From Rhodophyticola sp. CCM32 (GTDB lineage: Bacteria; Pseudomonadota; Alphaproteobacteria; Rhodobacterales; Rhodobacteraceae): a DNA stretch of 64,000 bases. The stretch covers positions 2,852,001 through 2,916,000 of the forward strand of contig NZ_CP038492.1 of assembly GCF_004751985.1 (NCBI RefSeq), written 5' to 3'. The position numbers and the translations under genes are program-made. The notes beneath the pieces are model-generated. The model made no database searches. It was not told the DNA's origin and saw only the letters and a list, made by a program, of their open reading frames with translations. Below, piece by piece: positions 45,249 to 54,588 of this stretch; within the stretch, counting starts at the first letter, position 1, and each line of letters opens with the position of its first letter.

Positions 45249-45782
45249 ATGTCTGAGAAATTTGAGATGCCAGACTTCCAACCTAACGAACTTGATAGAA
45301 CCGTTATCATTGGCAACACCGCATCAGGCAAAAGCTGGCTTTCAAAACGTCTGGGCGAAAAGCTGTCATTGAGTGTTGTCGACCTTGACCAAATACGTTG
45401 GGTTGATGGAGATTACAGCCGCAAAGAATCCGTCTCTGTCGCTATCGCGAAGACATCAGAAAAGGCGCAACAGGAACAATGGATTATCGAAGGTGTCTAT
45501 GGATGGTTAGTCAGCCCAATCATTGATCGCGTTACGTGTCTAATCTGGACTGACATTCCTTGGTCCGAAAGCCGGAGGAACCTGTTCGCGAGGGAGACGG
45601 CGCGCGGATCAATCGGTAACTTCAAAGAACTAGAGGCGTGGTCAGGGGATTACTGGAACAGGAAGTCAGCTTCATCCTACCATGCTCATCTTGCTATTTA
45701 TGAGGGTTTCAAAGGCTCTAAATATCGTTTGAATAACATGAACGAAACTTCAGGTTTTGTCGACCGCATAGAGCAAAGCTGA
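45249..45782 (+). CDS. P-loop kinase-like protein (adenylate kinase/FlaR type)
   Basis: A 177-residue small NTPase. VIIGNTASGKSWLSKRLGEKLSL is a Walker A loop near residue 20, VVDLDQIRWVDGDYSR the following acidic motif, and RRNLFARETARG a lid-like Arg region. This is the layout of topology-modulation/FlaR and shikimate-kinase-like proteins. The substrate is unknown. Codons are clearly AT-richer than those of flanking ettA and nadD, and the gene stands alone between two poor-coding gaps, suggesting recent transfer. Confidence 0.75.
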   Translation: MSEKFEMPDFQPNELDRTVIIGNTASGKSWLSKRLGEKLSLSVVDLDQIRWVDGDYSRKESVSVAIAKTSEKAQQEQWIIEGVYGWLVSPIIDRVTCLIWTDIPWSESRRNLFARETARGSIGNFKELEAWSGDYWNRKSASSYHAHLAIYEGFKGSKYRLNNMNETSGFVDRIEQS

Positions 45783-46021
45783 AGAACATCGGTTGGTAGG
45801 TCTGGCCTCTCCTGAGACATTCGCCGCATCTCCGCCCCGAGCTCCGTTTCCCGATTTTGCTTCAGTTGATGACCTGAAGGTCAAAACCATCTGACGCTTA
45901 ACAGATGGTGAAAAAGCAACGGTTTTCCGCCGATCCCGGCGGCGGGCGCTATTCTGTGTTGCGCAGGTTCGGGGCCTGCGGGTATCCAGCGCGCACTGAA
46001 ACCCCTCAATGAGGAAAACCC
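45783..46021. other. Non-coding gap with hairpin
   Basis: This stretch has no credible gene. CCATCTG (45887-45893) and CAGATGG (45902-45908) form a 7-bp hairpin near its centre. The 3' part (from about 45940) probably is the promoter and leader of the small transcript containing the 16-codon ORF at 46022. Confidence 0.35.
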
Positions 46022-46072
46022 ATGGAATTCATCATCGCCCCCCGTGTGGCCCTTGGCGGCCTGACACCGTAG
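46022..46072 (+). CDS. Candidate 16-residue leader peptide
   Basis: ATG 46022 opens MEFIIAPRVALGGLTP and closes with TAG at 46070. A GAGGA site lies at ideal spacing before the ATG (around 46010). An intrinsic terminator follows 30 bp after the stop and a small gene follows that, a layout typical of a leader peptide or a small-protein transcript. There is no run of one amino acid that would point to a known attenuation signal. This is a candidate only. Confidence 0.4.
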   Translation: MEFIIAPRVALGGLTP

Positions 46073-46101
46073 ACGCGGCGCGATCAGTATTCCTGTTCGA
46101 A

Positions 46102-46127
46102 GGCCGCCCATGACGCGGCCTTTTTTT
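46102..46127 (+). terminator. Intrinsic terminator
   Basis: GGCCGC (46102-46107) pairs with GCGGCC (46115-46120) around CCATGAC and is followed by seven T (46121-46127). This is the clearest Rho-independent terminator in the window. It would end the transcript that carries the 16-codon ORF and sits 50 bp before the next gene. Confidence 0.8.
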
Positions 46128-46176
46128 ATGTTCCGACCTCATGCGGCGGCTTTCCATCATGATTGGAGAGCACGAC

Positions 46177-46392
46177 ATGTCACCCCTACAGATCAAGACC
46201 CGGATTTTGCCTTTTGGCCGTTTGCTGAGACTGCTGGCCAAACCGTTCACCCGATCCAAAACCAGCAGGCGGCGCTTGCCGCCACCGGTCGATATCCCGG
46301 ATTATTTGCGCAGCGATGTGGGCCTGCTGCCGCGGACCCGGCGCCCGCGGGTTGCTGATCCGCCCCGGATCAATCCGCTGAACCTGCGGTAA
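46177..46392 (+). CDS. Small basic protein of unknown function
   Basis: A 71-residue, strongly basic protein (MSPLQIKTRILPFGRLLRLLAKPFTRSKTSRRRLPPPVDIP...) with an amphipathic N-terminal helix and a Pro/Arg-rich tail ending PPRINPLNLR. A GGAGAG ribosome site precedes ATG 46177. No family is recognised. Its position just after an intrinsic terminator and a mini-ORF raises the possibility of attenuation control. It could bind nucleic acid or membrane. Confidence 0.6.
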   Translation: MSPLQIKTRILPFGRLLRLLAKPFTRSKTSRRRLPPPVDIPDYLRSDVGLLPRTRRPRVADPPRINPLNLR

Positions 46393-46506
46393 GCTTTGCG
46401 TCCGGTCCGGCACATGTCGGGCCGGAACACGCAGTTTTGCTTTGCGTTCAAGGGTTTGGCCTGCTACCAGAACGGCCTGTTTCATTCGGTTGCAAGGTCA
46501 CCCCTG

Positions 46507-47109
46507 ATGGTCGCTGGCTTTCCGACAGCTTTGCCCGGCCTGCGCGTGGGTCTGTTTGGCGGGTCTTTTGACCCGCCCCATGCGGGGCATGTGCATATCA
46601 GCCGCGAAGCGTTGAAGCGTTTCGGGCTGGATCGGGTCTGGTGGCTTGTCTCCCCCGGCAATCCGCTGAAACCGGAAGGCCCGGCGCGGCTGGACCGGCG
46701 GATGGAGGCCGCGCGCGCCCTGGTGCGCCACCCCCGTGTTGTGGTGACGGATATCGAGGCGCAGCTTGGCACCCGGTACACGGCCGAGACATTGGCGCGG
46801 CTTTTCGCGCTTTATCCCGGTGTGCGCTTTGTCTGGCTGATGGGCGCCGACAATCTGGCCGAATTCCACCATTGGCAGCGGTGGGAATGGATCATGCGAC
46901 ATGTGCCGGTTGGCGTGATGGCCCGGCCCGGACAGCGGATTTCGGCCCGGACCTCAAAGGCGGCGCAGATGTTTCGCCACTATAAACTGCCCGCCGCCGC
47001 AGCCCCGCGGCTGGCGCTGTCCGCGCCGCCTGCCTGGTGCTTTCTGAATGTGCCGATGGTGGATGTCTCCTCCAGCGAGATCCGGGCGCGGGGGGATTGG
47101 GTGCGCTGA
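46507..47109 (+). CDS. nadD: Nicotinate-nucleotide adenylyltransferase
   Basis: A 200-residue enzyme adenylating nicotinate mononucleotide in NAD synthesis. [44 protein letters not shown] carries the GSFDPPHxGH nucleotidyltransferase motif, [22 protein letters not shown] the central block, and [14 protein letters not shown] the ISSTxIR-type C-terminal motif. ATG 46507 fits the family start. Upstream in-frame starts are possible but would add an unconserved stretch. Confidence 0.95.
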   Translation: MVAGFPTALPGLRVGLFGGSFDPPHAGHVHISREALKRFGLDRVWWLVSPGNPLKPEGPARLDRRMEAARALVRHPRVVVTDIEAQLGTRYTAETLARLFALYPGVRFVWLMGADNLAEFHHWQRWEWIMRHVPVGVMARPGQRISARTSKAAQMFRHYKLPAAAAPRLALSAPPAWCFLNVPMVDVSSSEIRARGDWVR

Positions 47110-47142
47110 CGGTATGGATTTAAAGGGGGCCTGACCCTAGGA

Positions 47143-47997
47143 TCATTGCGGTCTGGATATGGGCAATGCCAGCGAGGCGAAGCCCGAGATCAGCAGCAGC
47201 GCAAGGCCGGTCAGTGCCAGCGCATCGGGGAAATCACCGAAGATCAGCCAGCCAAGCGCCGTTGCGGCCAGCAACTGGGTATAGACAAAGGGCGCAAGAG
47301 TTGAGGCCGGGGCCATGCGCAGCGCAAGGATCAAAAGCAGGTTGCCCAGCATCGACCCAAGCGCCGAAAGGCCGGTCAGCCCTGCGACAGGGAGGGTCAC
47401 GGGCGGCAGGTTGGTCAGGCCGAACGGGGCCAGAACCAGCGCCCCGATCACCAGTTGCGAGAACAGGAGCGCACGGGGCCGGGCCACGCCCGATAACCAG
47501 CGCGAGGCTGTCATGTAAGCGCCATAGAACAGCCCGGCCAGAACCGCAAACCCGATACCGGGTGTCATGCCGGGCCCGGGTTTCACCACCAGAAGAACAC
47601 CTGCAAAGCCGATGAAAAGCAAAAGCGTGCGGGCCAGGGTAATGGGTTCTCGCAGCAGCCAGGCCGACAAGAGATACCCAAGGATCGGGCCGATAAAAAA
47701 CGCGCCGAAAACATTGGCAATCGGTTCCGTCTTCAGCGCGGTCAGGATCGAGGTGATGCCAAGCGCAATCAACAGGGCCCGAAGCCAGATGCGCCAGTCA
47801 AGAAACAGGCGCCGCGGCGTCAGGTGCAGCACGAAAGGCGCCAGCAGCAGCGCGCCAAGGGCAAAGCGGCTCCACGCCACAAAAAACGGCGCGGTGTCGT
47901 GACCGGCAGTGAGAAGTTTCCCGGCACTGTCGCCGATCGGGATCAGGGTCATTGCCAGAAGTATCAGGGGCAGCGCGCGCAGCGTGTCGGATTGCAT
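47143..47997 (-). CDS. EamA/DMT-family transporter
   Basis: A 284-residue ten-helix transporter (start MQSDTLRALPLILLAMTLIPIGDSAGKLL at 47997). SWSRFALGALLLAPF-type and LGYLLSAWLLREPITLARTLLLFIGFAGVLLVVKPG segments mark the two EamA repeats, and TQLLAATALGWLIFGDFPDALALTG the second. It is probably an exporter of unknown substrate, the third EamA protein in the window. It converges on nadD (34-bp gap) and is divergent from dacB. Confidence 0.88.
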   Translation of the reverse strand: MQSDTLRALPLILLAMTLIPIGDSAGKLLTAGHDTAPFFVAWSRFALGALLLAPFVLHLTPRRLFLDWRIWLRALLIALGITSILTALKTEPIANVFGAFFIGPILGYLLSAWLLREPITLARTLLLFIGFAGVLLVVKPGPGMTPGIGFAVLAGLFYGAYMTASRWLSGVARPRALLFSQLVIGALVLAPFGLTNLPPVTLPVAGLTGLSALGSMLGNLLLILALRMAPASTLAPFVYTQLLAATALGWLIFGDFPDALALTGLALLLISGFASLALPISRPQ

Positions 47998-48092
47998 ACC
48001 CCCGCATATGAGGTTTTTGTGAAGGCCGAAAGGCTTGAGCCTTGCCGCGTGCTGCGGTTTAGTTGCGGGGAACGACAAGGTCATTTGTTAAA

Positions 48093-49574
48093 ATGCTTTC
48101 ACGGCGTGTATTTTTAGTGGGTGGGGCTTTTGCGGGATTATCGCAACCGGGATGGGCGCAGCCACCGGAGGTCTCCCTGCGGCCCTGGGTCCGGCCTGAA
48201 GGTCTGTGGCGCCGGTCGATCCCGTCGCCTGCCGCGCTGATTGCCGAGGCCGGTCTGGGCGGGCGTGTGGGGTTTGCCGTTGCCGATGCCCGAAGCGGCG
48301 AGATGCTGGAAACGGAAAGCCCGCTTTACGGCATGCCGCCTGCCAGCGTTGCCAAGGCGATCACATGCGCCTACGGGCTGGACCGGCTGGGCCCGGGCTA
48401 TCGGTTCCGAACGCGGCTGATGGCGGCCGGCCCGGTGACAAACGGGCGGCTTGACGGTGATCTCTGGCTGGTGGGCGGCGGTGACCCCTTGCTTGACACG
48501 GATCAGTTGAACGCAATGGCGCGCAGATTGCGGGAAACCGGTCTGCGCGAGGTGACCGGGCGCCTGATGCTGGCCGCCGATGCGCTGCCCTATATTCGCC
48601 AGATCGACGCGGAACAGCCGGATCATGTGGGCTACAACCCGGCAATCTCCGGGCTGAACCTGAATTTCAACCGGGTGCATTTCGAATGGGCGCGCGCGGG
48701 CAACGGTTATAGCGTGCAGCTGGATGCCCGGTCGGAAACCCTGCGCCCGCCGGTGGCGCGGATGCGGATGCGCGTGGCGGATCGTAACATCCCGGTTTAC
48801 ACCTATGAGGAACGTGACGGGCGCGAGAACTGGACCGTGGCGCGGGGTGCGCTGGGCAATGGCGGCAGCCGCTGGTTGCCGGTGCGCCGCCCGCCTCTGT
48901 ATGCCGCCGAGGTGTTTCAGGTTCTGGCGCGGTCGAACGGGATTGTGCTGGAGGGACCGGGGCAGGGTGCGTTGCCCGCAGGCGCCAGCGTTCTGGTGGA
49001 GAATGTCAGCGATCCGCTGGAGGATATCCTGCGCGGCATGATGCGCTGGTCCACCAATATCACGGCCGAGACGGTCGGGTTGAGCGCCAGTATCGCAGGC
49101 GGGGCAGCGCCGGGCTCGCTGAGCGCCTCGGCGGCAGAGATGAACGGCTGGATGCAGACCCGGCTTGGCGCGCGGCACACGGCCTTTGTGGACCATTCCG
49201 GTCTGGGAGAGGCCAGCCGGGTCCGCCCGCAGGACATGACCCATGCGCTGGTGGCCGCCGGGGCCGATGGCATGCTGCGCCGGTTGATGAAACACATTGC
49301 AATGCGTGACGCCGATGGCAATCTGATGCCCGATCATCCGGTTGCTGTGGTGGCCAAGACCGGCACGCTGAATTTCGTAAGCTCGCTGGCGGGTTATGCC
49401 CGGGCGCCCACGGGGCGGGATTTCGCCTTTACGATTTTCTGCGCCGATCTGGACCGGCGCGGGGCGCTTGGCCCGGCAGAGGTGGAACGCCCCGATGGCG
49501 GGCGCAGCTATACCCGCCGGGCCAAGCGGTTGCAGCAGCAGCTGATTGAACGCTGGGCGGCGATCTATGGGTAA
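48093..49574 (+). CDS. dacB: D-alanyl-D-alanine carboxypeptidase/endopeptidase (PBP4 type)
   Basis: A 493-residue class C penicillin-binding protein that trims peptidoglycan in the periplasm. The N-terminus MLSRRVFLVGGAFAGLSQPGWAQ looks like a Tat-type signal with twin Arg. Catalytic motifs: S85-V-A-K88 in PPASVAKAITCAYGL, S-T-N in RWSTNITAETVGLS, and K-T-G in VVAKTGTLNFVSSLAGY. The insert domain of PBP4 lies between the first two. ATG 48093 fits the signal peptide. Confidence 0.95.
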   Translation: MLSRRVFLVGGAFAGLSQPGWAQPPEVSLRPWVRPEGLWRRSIPSPAALIAEAGLGGRVGFAVADARSGEMLETESPLYGMPPASVAKAITCAYGLDRLGPGYRFRTRLMAAGPVTNGRLDGDLWLVGGGDPLLDTDQLNAMARRLRETGLREVTGRLMLAADALPYIRQIDAEQPDHVGYNPAISGLNLNFNRVHFEWARAGNGYSVQLDARSETLRPPVARMRMRVADRNIPVYTYEERDGRENWTVARGALGNGGSRWLPVRRPPLYAAEVFQVLARSNGIVLEGPGQGALPAGASVLVENVSDPLEDILRGMMRWSTNITAETVGLSASIAGGAAPGSLSASAAEMNGWMQTRLGARHTAFVDHSGLGEASRVRPQDMTHALVAAGADGMLRRLMKHIAMRDADGNLMPDHPVAVVAKTGTLNFVSSLAGYARAPTGRDFAFTIFCADLDRRGALGPAEVERPDGGRSYTRRAKRLQQQLIERWAAIYG

Positions 49575-49595
49575 GGCGATGGAAGACGGTAGCTG

Positions 49596-50015
49596 TCAGA
49601 GCACCATGTGCCGGGCCCGCGCACCGCGTTCGATGGCGGCTGCATGCAACCGGTCAATATCGAACTGATAGCGAATCTCCATCAGGAATTCCAACTCGGT
49701 CTGGCGCAGTTTCCCGTCAGCGGCAGCCACATCACAGGCCAGCGCATAGGCGGTTTCATAAAGACGTTCGGGCAGGGCGTTCTTGATCAGGCCGAACAGG
49801 GCATCAAGCCCGTCTTCCTCTTCAAACAGGTCAAACACGGTTTGTGAGACCTGTTTCATCCGATCCGCGTCATATTTGGCGAATACCGGCAAATGGTTGA
49901 CCAGTTCCTGGATCGTCACAAGCTCGGCCGTGCGGATGTTTTCGTCGGACACAGAGACCGCAACCATGACGGCAACCAATGCATCCTGGGCGGAAAGGGC
50001 GGTATCATCGGTCAT
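49596..50015 (-). CDS. TerB-family (tellurite resistance-like) protein
   Basis: A 139-residue all-helical protein of the TerB/DUF533 fold: [32 protein letters not shown] and [31 protein letters not shown] are the paired metal-binding-like EF-type helices seen in this family. The family has diverse, mostly unproven roles; tellurite resistance should not be assumed from this gene alone. Start MTDD at 50015. Confidence 0.82.
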   Translation of the reverse strand: MTDDTALSAQDALVAVMVAVSVSDENIRTAELVTIQELVNHLPVFAKYDADRMKQVSQTVFDLFEEEDGLDALFGLIKNALPERLYETAYALACDVAAADGKLRQTELEFLMEIRYQFDIDRLHAAAIERGARARHMVL

Positions 50016-50134
50016 CTTTGGTCTCTCCTGTCGGCGATATGCATCACTGGAATTTATTGACCCGCGCGGCCCGGGGCAATAGGTGCAGGCGACGCGCGGC
50101 AAGGTGGCGCGGCAGTGAACAGGAAAACCCCGAT

Positions 50135-51724
50135 ATGACCGATTTGCGTGATGCAGCCCTCAATTCCAGGGCCTGGCCCTTTGAAGAGGCGCGGCGCCTG
50201 GTCAAACGGTACGAAAAAGCGCCGCCCGAAAAGGGGTATGTGCTGTTTGAAACCGGCTATGGGCCGTCGGGCCTGCCGCATATCGGCACGTTCGGTGAAG
50301 TGCTGCGCACAACCATGGTGCGCCGCGCCTTTGAAAACCTGTCGGACATCCCCACCAAGCTGATCTGCTTTTCCGATGATATGGACGGAATGCGGAAAGT
50401 GCCGGACAATGTGCCGAACCCCGGGATGCTGGCCGAGTATCTGCAAATGCCGCTGACCTCGGTCCCCGATCCGTTTGATGAATATGAAAGTTTTGGCCAT
50501 CACAACAACGCCATGCTGCGGCGGTTTCTGGACACGTTCGGGTTTCAGTACGAGTTTTATTCCGCGCGTGAGTTTTATCGCTCGGGCCAGTTTGATGCGA
50601 CGCTGCTGCGCGCGGCTGAGCGTTATGACGATCTGATGGCGGTGATGCTGAAATCGCTGCGTGAGGAACGGCAGCAGACCTATTCGATCTTTCTGCCGAT
50701 CCATCCCGAAACCGGCCGGGTGCTGTATGTGCCGATCAAACATGTGGATGCGGCGGAGGGCACGGTGACGTTCGATGATGACACCGGACGGGAATGGACG
50801 CTGCCGGTCACCGGCGGGCATGTGAAGCTGCAATGGAAGCCGGATTTCGGGGCGCGCTGGGCCGCGCTGGGCGTGGATTGGGAAAGCTATGGCAAGGAAC
50901 ATGCCCCCAATACGGCGATCTATTCGGCGATCTGTTCCAGACTGGGCGGCACCCCGCCGCAGGTTTTCACCTATGAGCTGTTTCTGGACGAGAACGGGCA
51001 GAAAATCTCGAAATCCACGGGCAACGGGATCAGCATTGATGAATGGCTCAGCTATGCCTCGACCGAAAGCCTCAGCTATTTCATGTATCAAAAACCCAAA
51101 ACCGCGAAACGGATGCATTTCGATGTGATCCCCAGGGCGGTGGATGAATACCACCAGCAGTTGCGCGCCTATGCGGGGCAGGACACAGCCGCCCGACTGA
51201 ACAACCCTGTGTTCCATATCCATGGGCATAATGTGCCGGCCTCGAATATGGTGGTCAGCTTTTCGATGCTGCTTAATCTGGCCTCTGTGGCGCATGCCAA
51301 GGATAAAGAGGCGCTTTGGGGGTTCATCCGGCGCTATGCGCCCGATGCCAGCCCCGAAACCCATCCCGATCTGGATCAGGCGGCGGGGTTTGCGCTGCGC
51401 TATTACGATGATTTCGTGAAGCCGCATAAGGCGTTCCGTCTGGCCGATGAGAAAGAGGCCGCGGCAATGCGCGATCTGACCGACCGGCTTGGCGCCTATG
51501 ACGGGCCGCTGGAGGATGAGGCATTGCAGACCATCGTTTTCGCCGTCGGTAAGGCGCATGGGTTCGAACCGCTGCGCGACTGGTTCAAGGCGCTTTACGA
51601 GGTGTTGCTGGGGGCCAGCCAGGGCCCGCGCTTTGGCGGGTTCGTGGCGCTTTATGGCGTGTCCGAAACCGTGCAGCTGATCGAGGATGGTCTGGCAGGC
51701 AAACTGGTGGGGCTGAACACCTGA
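50135..51724 (+). CDS. lysS: Lysyl-tRNA synthetase, class I
   Basis: A 529-residue class I (archaeal-type, LysK) enzyme. [23 protein letters not shown] holds the HIGH-like HIGT (49-52), [18 protein letters not shown] follows, and [11 protein letters not shown] holds the KMSKS-like KISKS (near residue 290). The C-terminal helical domain starts about residue 350. Class I LysRS replaces the bacterial class II enzyme in alphaproteobacteria, which supports the taxonomic reading. The start overlaps no neighbour. A paired-hairpin repeat follows. Confidence 0.97.
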   Translation: MTDLRDAALNSRAWPFEEARRLVKRYEKAPPEKGYVLFETGYGPSGLPHIGTFGEVLRTTMVRRAFENLSDIPTKLICFSDDMDGMRKVPDNVPNPGMLAEYLQMPLTSVPDPFDEYESFGHHNNAMLRRFLDTFGFQYEFYSAREFYRSGQFDATLLRAAERYDDLMAVMLKSLREERQQTYSIFLPIHPETGRVLYVPIKHVDAAEGTVTFDDDTGREWTLPVTGGHVKLQWKPDFGARWAALGVDWESYGKEHAPNTAIYSAICSRLGGTPPQVFTYELFLDENGQKISKSTGNGISIDEWLSYASTESLSYFMYQKPKTAKRMHFDVIPRAVDEYHQQLRAYAGQDTAARLNNPVFHIHGHNVPASNMVVSFSMLLNLASVAHAKDKEALWGFIRRYAPDASPETHPDLDQAAGFALRYYDDFVKPHKAFRLADEKEAAAMRDLTDRLGAYDGPLEDEALQTIVFAVGKAHGFEPLRDWFKALYEVLLGASQGPRFGGFVALYGVSETVQLIEDGLAGKLVGLNT

Positions 51725-51757
51725 AGCCTTTTCCGATGTGGTCTGTTCCGGGTTTCA

Positions 51758-51837
51758 GGCGAAACGCCGTGGTGCCAGATGCACCGGGAGGCTTGGAAAA
51801 CTCCAGTTTTCCACGCGGAATTCTGGAGAATTCCGCG
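51758..51837. repeat. Paired-hairpin repeat, copy 3
   Basis: GGAAAACTCCAGTTTTCC (51795-51812) and GGAATTCTGGAGAATTCC (51817-51834; arms extend to CGCG on both sides, 51814-51837) are the same two palindromes as at 31204. The shared flank GGCGAAACGCC ... CCGGGAGG starts near 51759. It lies in the convergent gap between lysS and the first sulfatase. Confidence 0.85.
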
Positions 51838-51978
51838 TGAGAGCGGTTTGCGATCAGGCAGCCTCATATACAGGGCAAGCCGCTTATTTTATAATTTTTC
51901 CGGTTTGCTCCGGCGGTGGTCGGATCGTCATAGGCTTGGTCACGAGGACCGCTTTATAGTGGGGTTATGGCATGTCGT

Positions 51979-53538
51979 TCATGGCGTGAGGTTCAATCGC
52001 GCGAATTGTTCCAACGGCGCATCTACGGCGTGCATCAACTCAACCATTTTCAGTTTTAGCCCGCGTTCGATATCCGCGTCATCAAGCATAATCTCCTGAT
52101 TTGGATCGGCCTGCGTATCCCAGAGCATTGTGTCAAATTGCCCATCACGAGCGACCCAGGTTATGTTCTCGATCTTCATCGTGCACGCCCCTTTTTGAAA
52201 TGAGAACGGCTCTGCAATCTGAAGATCGGCAAAATCCTCAACAGCAAATGAGGCGCGCATATGCGTGGGCATCAGTGTATATTGATAGAGCGGTTTGTTG
52301 TCCGGGTTTTGCGGCGCGCGCATATAGACATAGTGCCCATCCGTGATGTTCACATGGGCTCCGTGCATACCAAAGATTGCGGCATCGCGAACGGGCGTGT
52401 CATCAGCAATCACCCCCGACAGGTCATGACCTGTCATATCCTTGGTTGGTGTAACTCCAAAGAAGGTCAGCAGGGTTGGCGCCAGGTCAATCGACGGTTG
52501 AACAAGAGATTTGCGGCGTTCGCCCTTGTTCCCAACGCGCGGATCCCAGATGAAAAAGGGCGTGTTGGCGATTTCCTGATACATCGGCATCGACATCTTG
52601 CCCCACCAGTCGTGTTCGCCCAGCAGAAAACCATGATCCGTCCAGACGATCAGCATTGTGTCGTCCCAAAGCCCCTTGTCGTCCATCATGTCCATGACCT
52701 TGCCAAGGTATTCGTCACACATGCTGACAAGGGCCGCGTATTCGACGCGCAGGTGTTTGCTTTCCTCAGGATGCTCATTTGTCCGCGCATACATGGGCCA
52801 GTCGAACATCGGGCCATCGTAGTTTTTATGATGTTCTGCGTAGAGCTCTTTATAGCGGTCCAGCGTGTAGAAGGGTTCATGCGGATCGAAGGTCTCGATA
52901 TGCAGCATCCAGTTGTCGTGACCCGCATTTTTCTCGATGAAATCAAGACCGGCCTTGAATGTGCGCGCCTGGGGCTGGTTTTCCTCGATATTCATAAAGC
53001 CGCGGTTGACCCAATCCTGCCGCGTCAGATACCGAAGCCGCTCCATCGAGGCATCGCTTTCTTCTGGGAAGGCCTTTCGGTAATCGTCAAAGACTTTGCT
53101 TTCAGTGTAGATTCCGTTCTTGCCAAAGGCACCCTTGGGGATGTCCGGCTCGTTGAGGTCTCCGATCCACGGGTCGCCCTCCTGTCCGCGCCAGTACTGC
53201 CATGTTGTGTAATGCGTATGATAATTCAGTCCACCATCTTCGAAATAGTGGTTGTGATCGGTTGTCAGATGCGTGTGGATGCCAGCATCGCTTAGCATCT
53301 TTGGCATGCTGTCATCGAAAGGTTCCAGCGGCCCCCAACTGCGGTGAAGGAAATTCGGTCGGCCCGTGTGCAAGTCGCGCCGTGCCGGCATACAGGGCAT
53401 GGAACAGACATAAGAGGTGTCAAACGTCACCGCCCTGTCGGACAGGCGTTTGAAATTGGGCGCGTGGACCCAGTCATTGCCATAGCTCGGCAGGAAGTGT
53501 CGGCTCAGCGTATCAAACATCACGACGATGGCTTTCAT
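51979..53538 (-). CDS. Sulfatase, type I (formylglycine), cytoplasmic
   Basis: A 519-residue alkaline-phosphatase-superfamily sulfatase. AIVVMFDTLSRHFLPSYG supplies an early metal-binding Asp, C49-M-P-A-R53 fits the CxPxR site for formylglycine formation, and LIVWTDHGFLLGEHDWWGK the later metal D-H pair. The C-terminal HVNITDGHYVYMRAP is typical. There is no signal peptide, so it should act in the cytoplasm on an imported sulfate ester. It lies beside a LysR gene and opposite a family-5 ABC system. The substrate is unknown. Confidence 0.9.
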   Translation of the reverse strand: MKAIVVMFDTLSRHFLPSYGNDWVHAPNFKRLSDRAVTFDTSYVCSMPCMPARRDLHTGRPNFLHRSWGPLEPFDDSMPKMLSDAGIHTHLTTDHNHYFEDGGLNYHTHYTTWQYWRGQEGDPWIGDLNEPDIPKGAFGKNGIYTESKVFDDYRKAFPEESDASMERLRYLTRQDWVNRGFMNIEENQPQARTFKAGLDFIEKNAGHDNWMLHIETFDPHEPFYTLDRYKELYAEHHKNYDGPMFDWPMYARTNEHPEESKHLRVEYAALVSMCDEYLGKVMDMMDDKGLWDDTMLIVWTDHGFLLGEHDWWGKMSMPMYQEIANTPFFIWDPRVGNKGERRKSLVQPSIDLAPTLLTFFGVTPTKDMTGHDLSGVIADDTPVRDAAIFGMHGAHVNITDGHYVYMRAPQNPDNKPLYQYTLMPTHMRASFAVEDFADLQIAEPFSFQKGACTMKIENITWVARDGQFDTMLWDTQADPNQEIMLDDADIERGLKLKMVELMHAVDAPLEQFARLNLTP

Positions 53539-53649
53539 TGGGTCGTTTCCTTCGGGTCATATGCCACGCGAAAGCCGATATGGCCGCATCCCAAGCTTGT
53601 AGCATTGCCCGGAGATGTCATCTATCTGACAAATAATTGGGGATTGCCC

Positions 53650-54588
53650 TCACTTGAGGTTATTAAGCCTAGCCTGTGCCAACAGGAACTCTGCCAAATT
53701 CCAGACATTGTCACTCACTGGAATATTTCTGGGAAATCCCACATAATAGCTGAATCCCCGGTTCAGAACTGTCGAACCCAGCTCGACCAGTTGCTTGCGT
53801 TTCAAATACCCGGAGATCATGTTTCTGCACCCCAGCACAACACCATCGCCCCGAGCCGCAGAGGCGACGGCCAATGCATAATTTGTGTAGACAAACTTTG
53901 GTCTGACAATCAGATCTTTCCTGCCGATCTGCTGAAACCACTCCTTGAGCGAAATCGAGTTTATGTTGCTTCTCTCGTAGTCAAAGAGATCAAGCTGCAC
54001 CACGTCATCCGGGCCGAGTTGATCCCAGTTGCTGCGCAGACCAGCTTTTTCCAGATAGCCTGGTGCCGCAACCGGGATCAGTTCTTCCGTGAACAAGATA
54101 GACATGTTCCAGTCAGGCAACAGATCAGGGGCGAACAGGATGGAAATTCCATTCTCCGAGTTCGACAGCTCTTTGGCCTTCCTTGATGTTAAGAGCCGAA
54201 CGGATGCGTCCGCGTGTGAACAGCAATAATCCTTGAGCTTTTCACTTAACCAAAGGTCAGAAATCGCCGGAGCTGCGGAGACCTGAATGGGTTTTTCGTA
54301 AGTGTTGCCGTCATGGCTGAGCTCCTCAATCTCATGGGACAGGTAGTCCAAGGCCACTTGCACATGACGGAACAGCCTGTTTCCACTTGGCGTCAGCTTC
54401 AGTTTCTTTCCGTGGCGCTGAAACAACTCGATTCCCAGAAGGTTTTCCAGGTTCTTGATGCGCCGGCTCACAGCCGCTTGCGTGACGGATAATTCATTTG
54501 CCGCCGCCGTGAAACTCATCTGCCGCGCGCAGGCTTCAAAGACACGCAATGCGTCAAGCGGTATGATATCAATGAGACGCCGTGCCAT
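53650..54588 (-). CDS. LysR-family regulator (GcvA-like)
   Basis: A 312-residue LysR protein. The N-terminal HTH covers about 10-70 (ALRVFEACARQMSFTAAANELSVTQAAVSRRIKNLENLLGIELFQRHGKK). The rest is an effector-binding domain of the GcvA/AmpR type. It lies between a sulfatase (same strand) and a divergent ABC substrate-binding gene, so it is the likely regulator of this island. Codon use is less GC-rich than in the core genes. Confidence 0.9.
   Translation of the reverse strand: MARRLIDIIPLDALRVFEACARQMSFTAAANELSVTQAAVSRRIKNLENLLGIELFQRHGKKLKLTPSGNRLFRHVQVALDYLSHEIEELSHDGNTYEKPIQVSAAPAISDLWLSEKLKDYCCSHADASVRLLTSRKAKELSNSENGISILFAPDLLPDWNMSILFTEELIPVAAPGYLEKAGLRSNWDQLGPDDVVQLDLFDYERSNINSISLKEWFQQIGRKDLIVRPKFVYTNYALAVASAARGDGVVLGCRNMISGYLKRKQLVELGSTVLNRGFSYYVGFPRNIPVSDNVWNLAEFLLAQARLNNLK

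Noticed and set aside
49596-50015. Tellurite resistance island
   Set aside because: Only a single TerB-fold protein is present; no terC, terD or terZ genes lie nearby, so resistance cannot be inferred.
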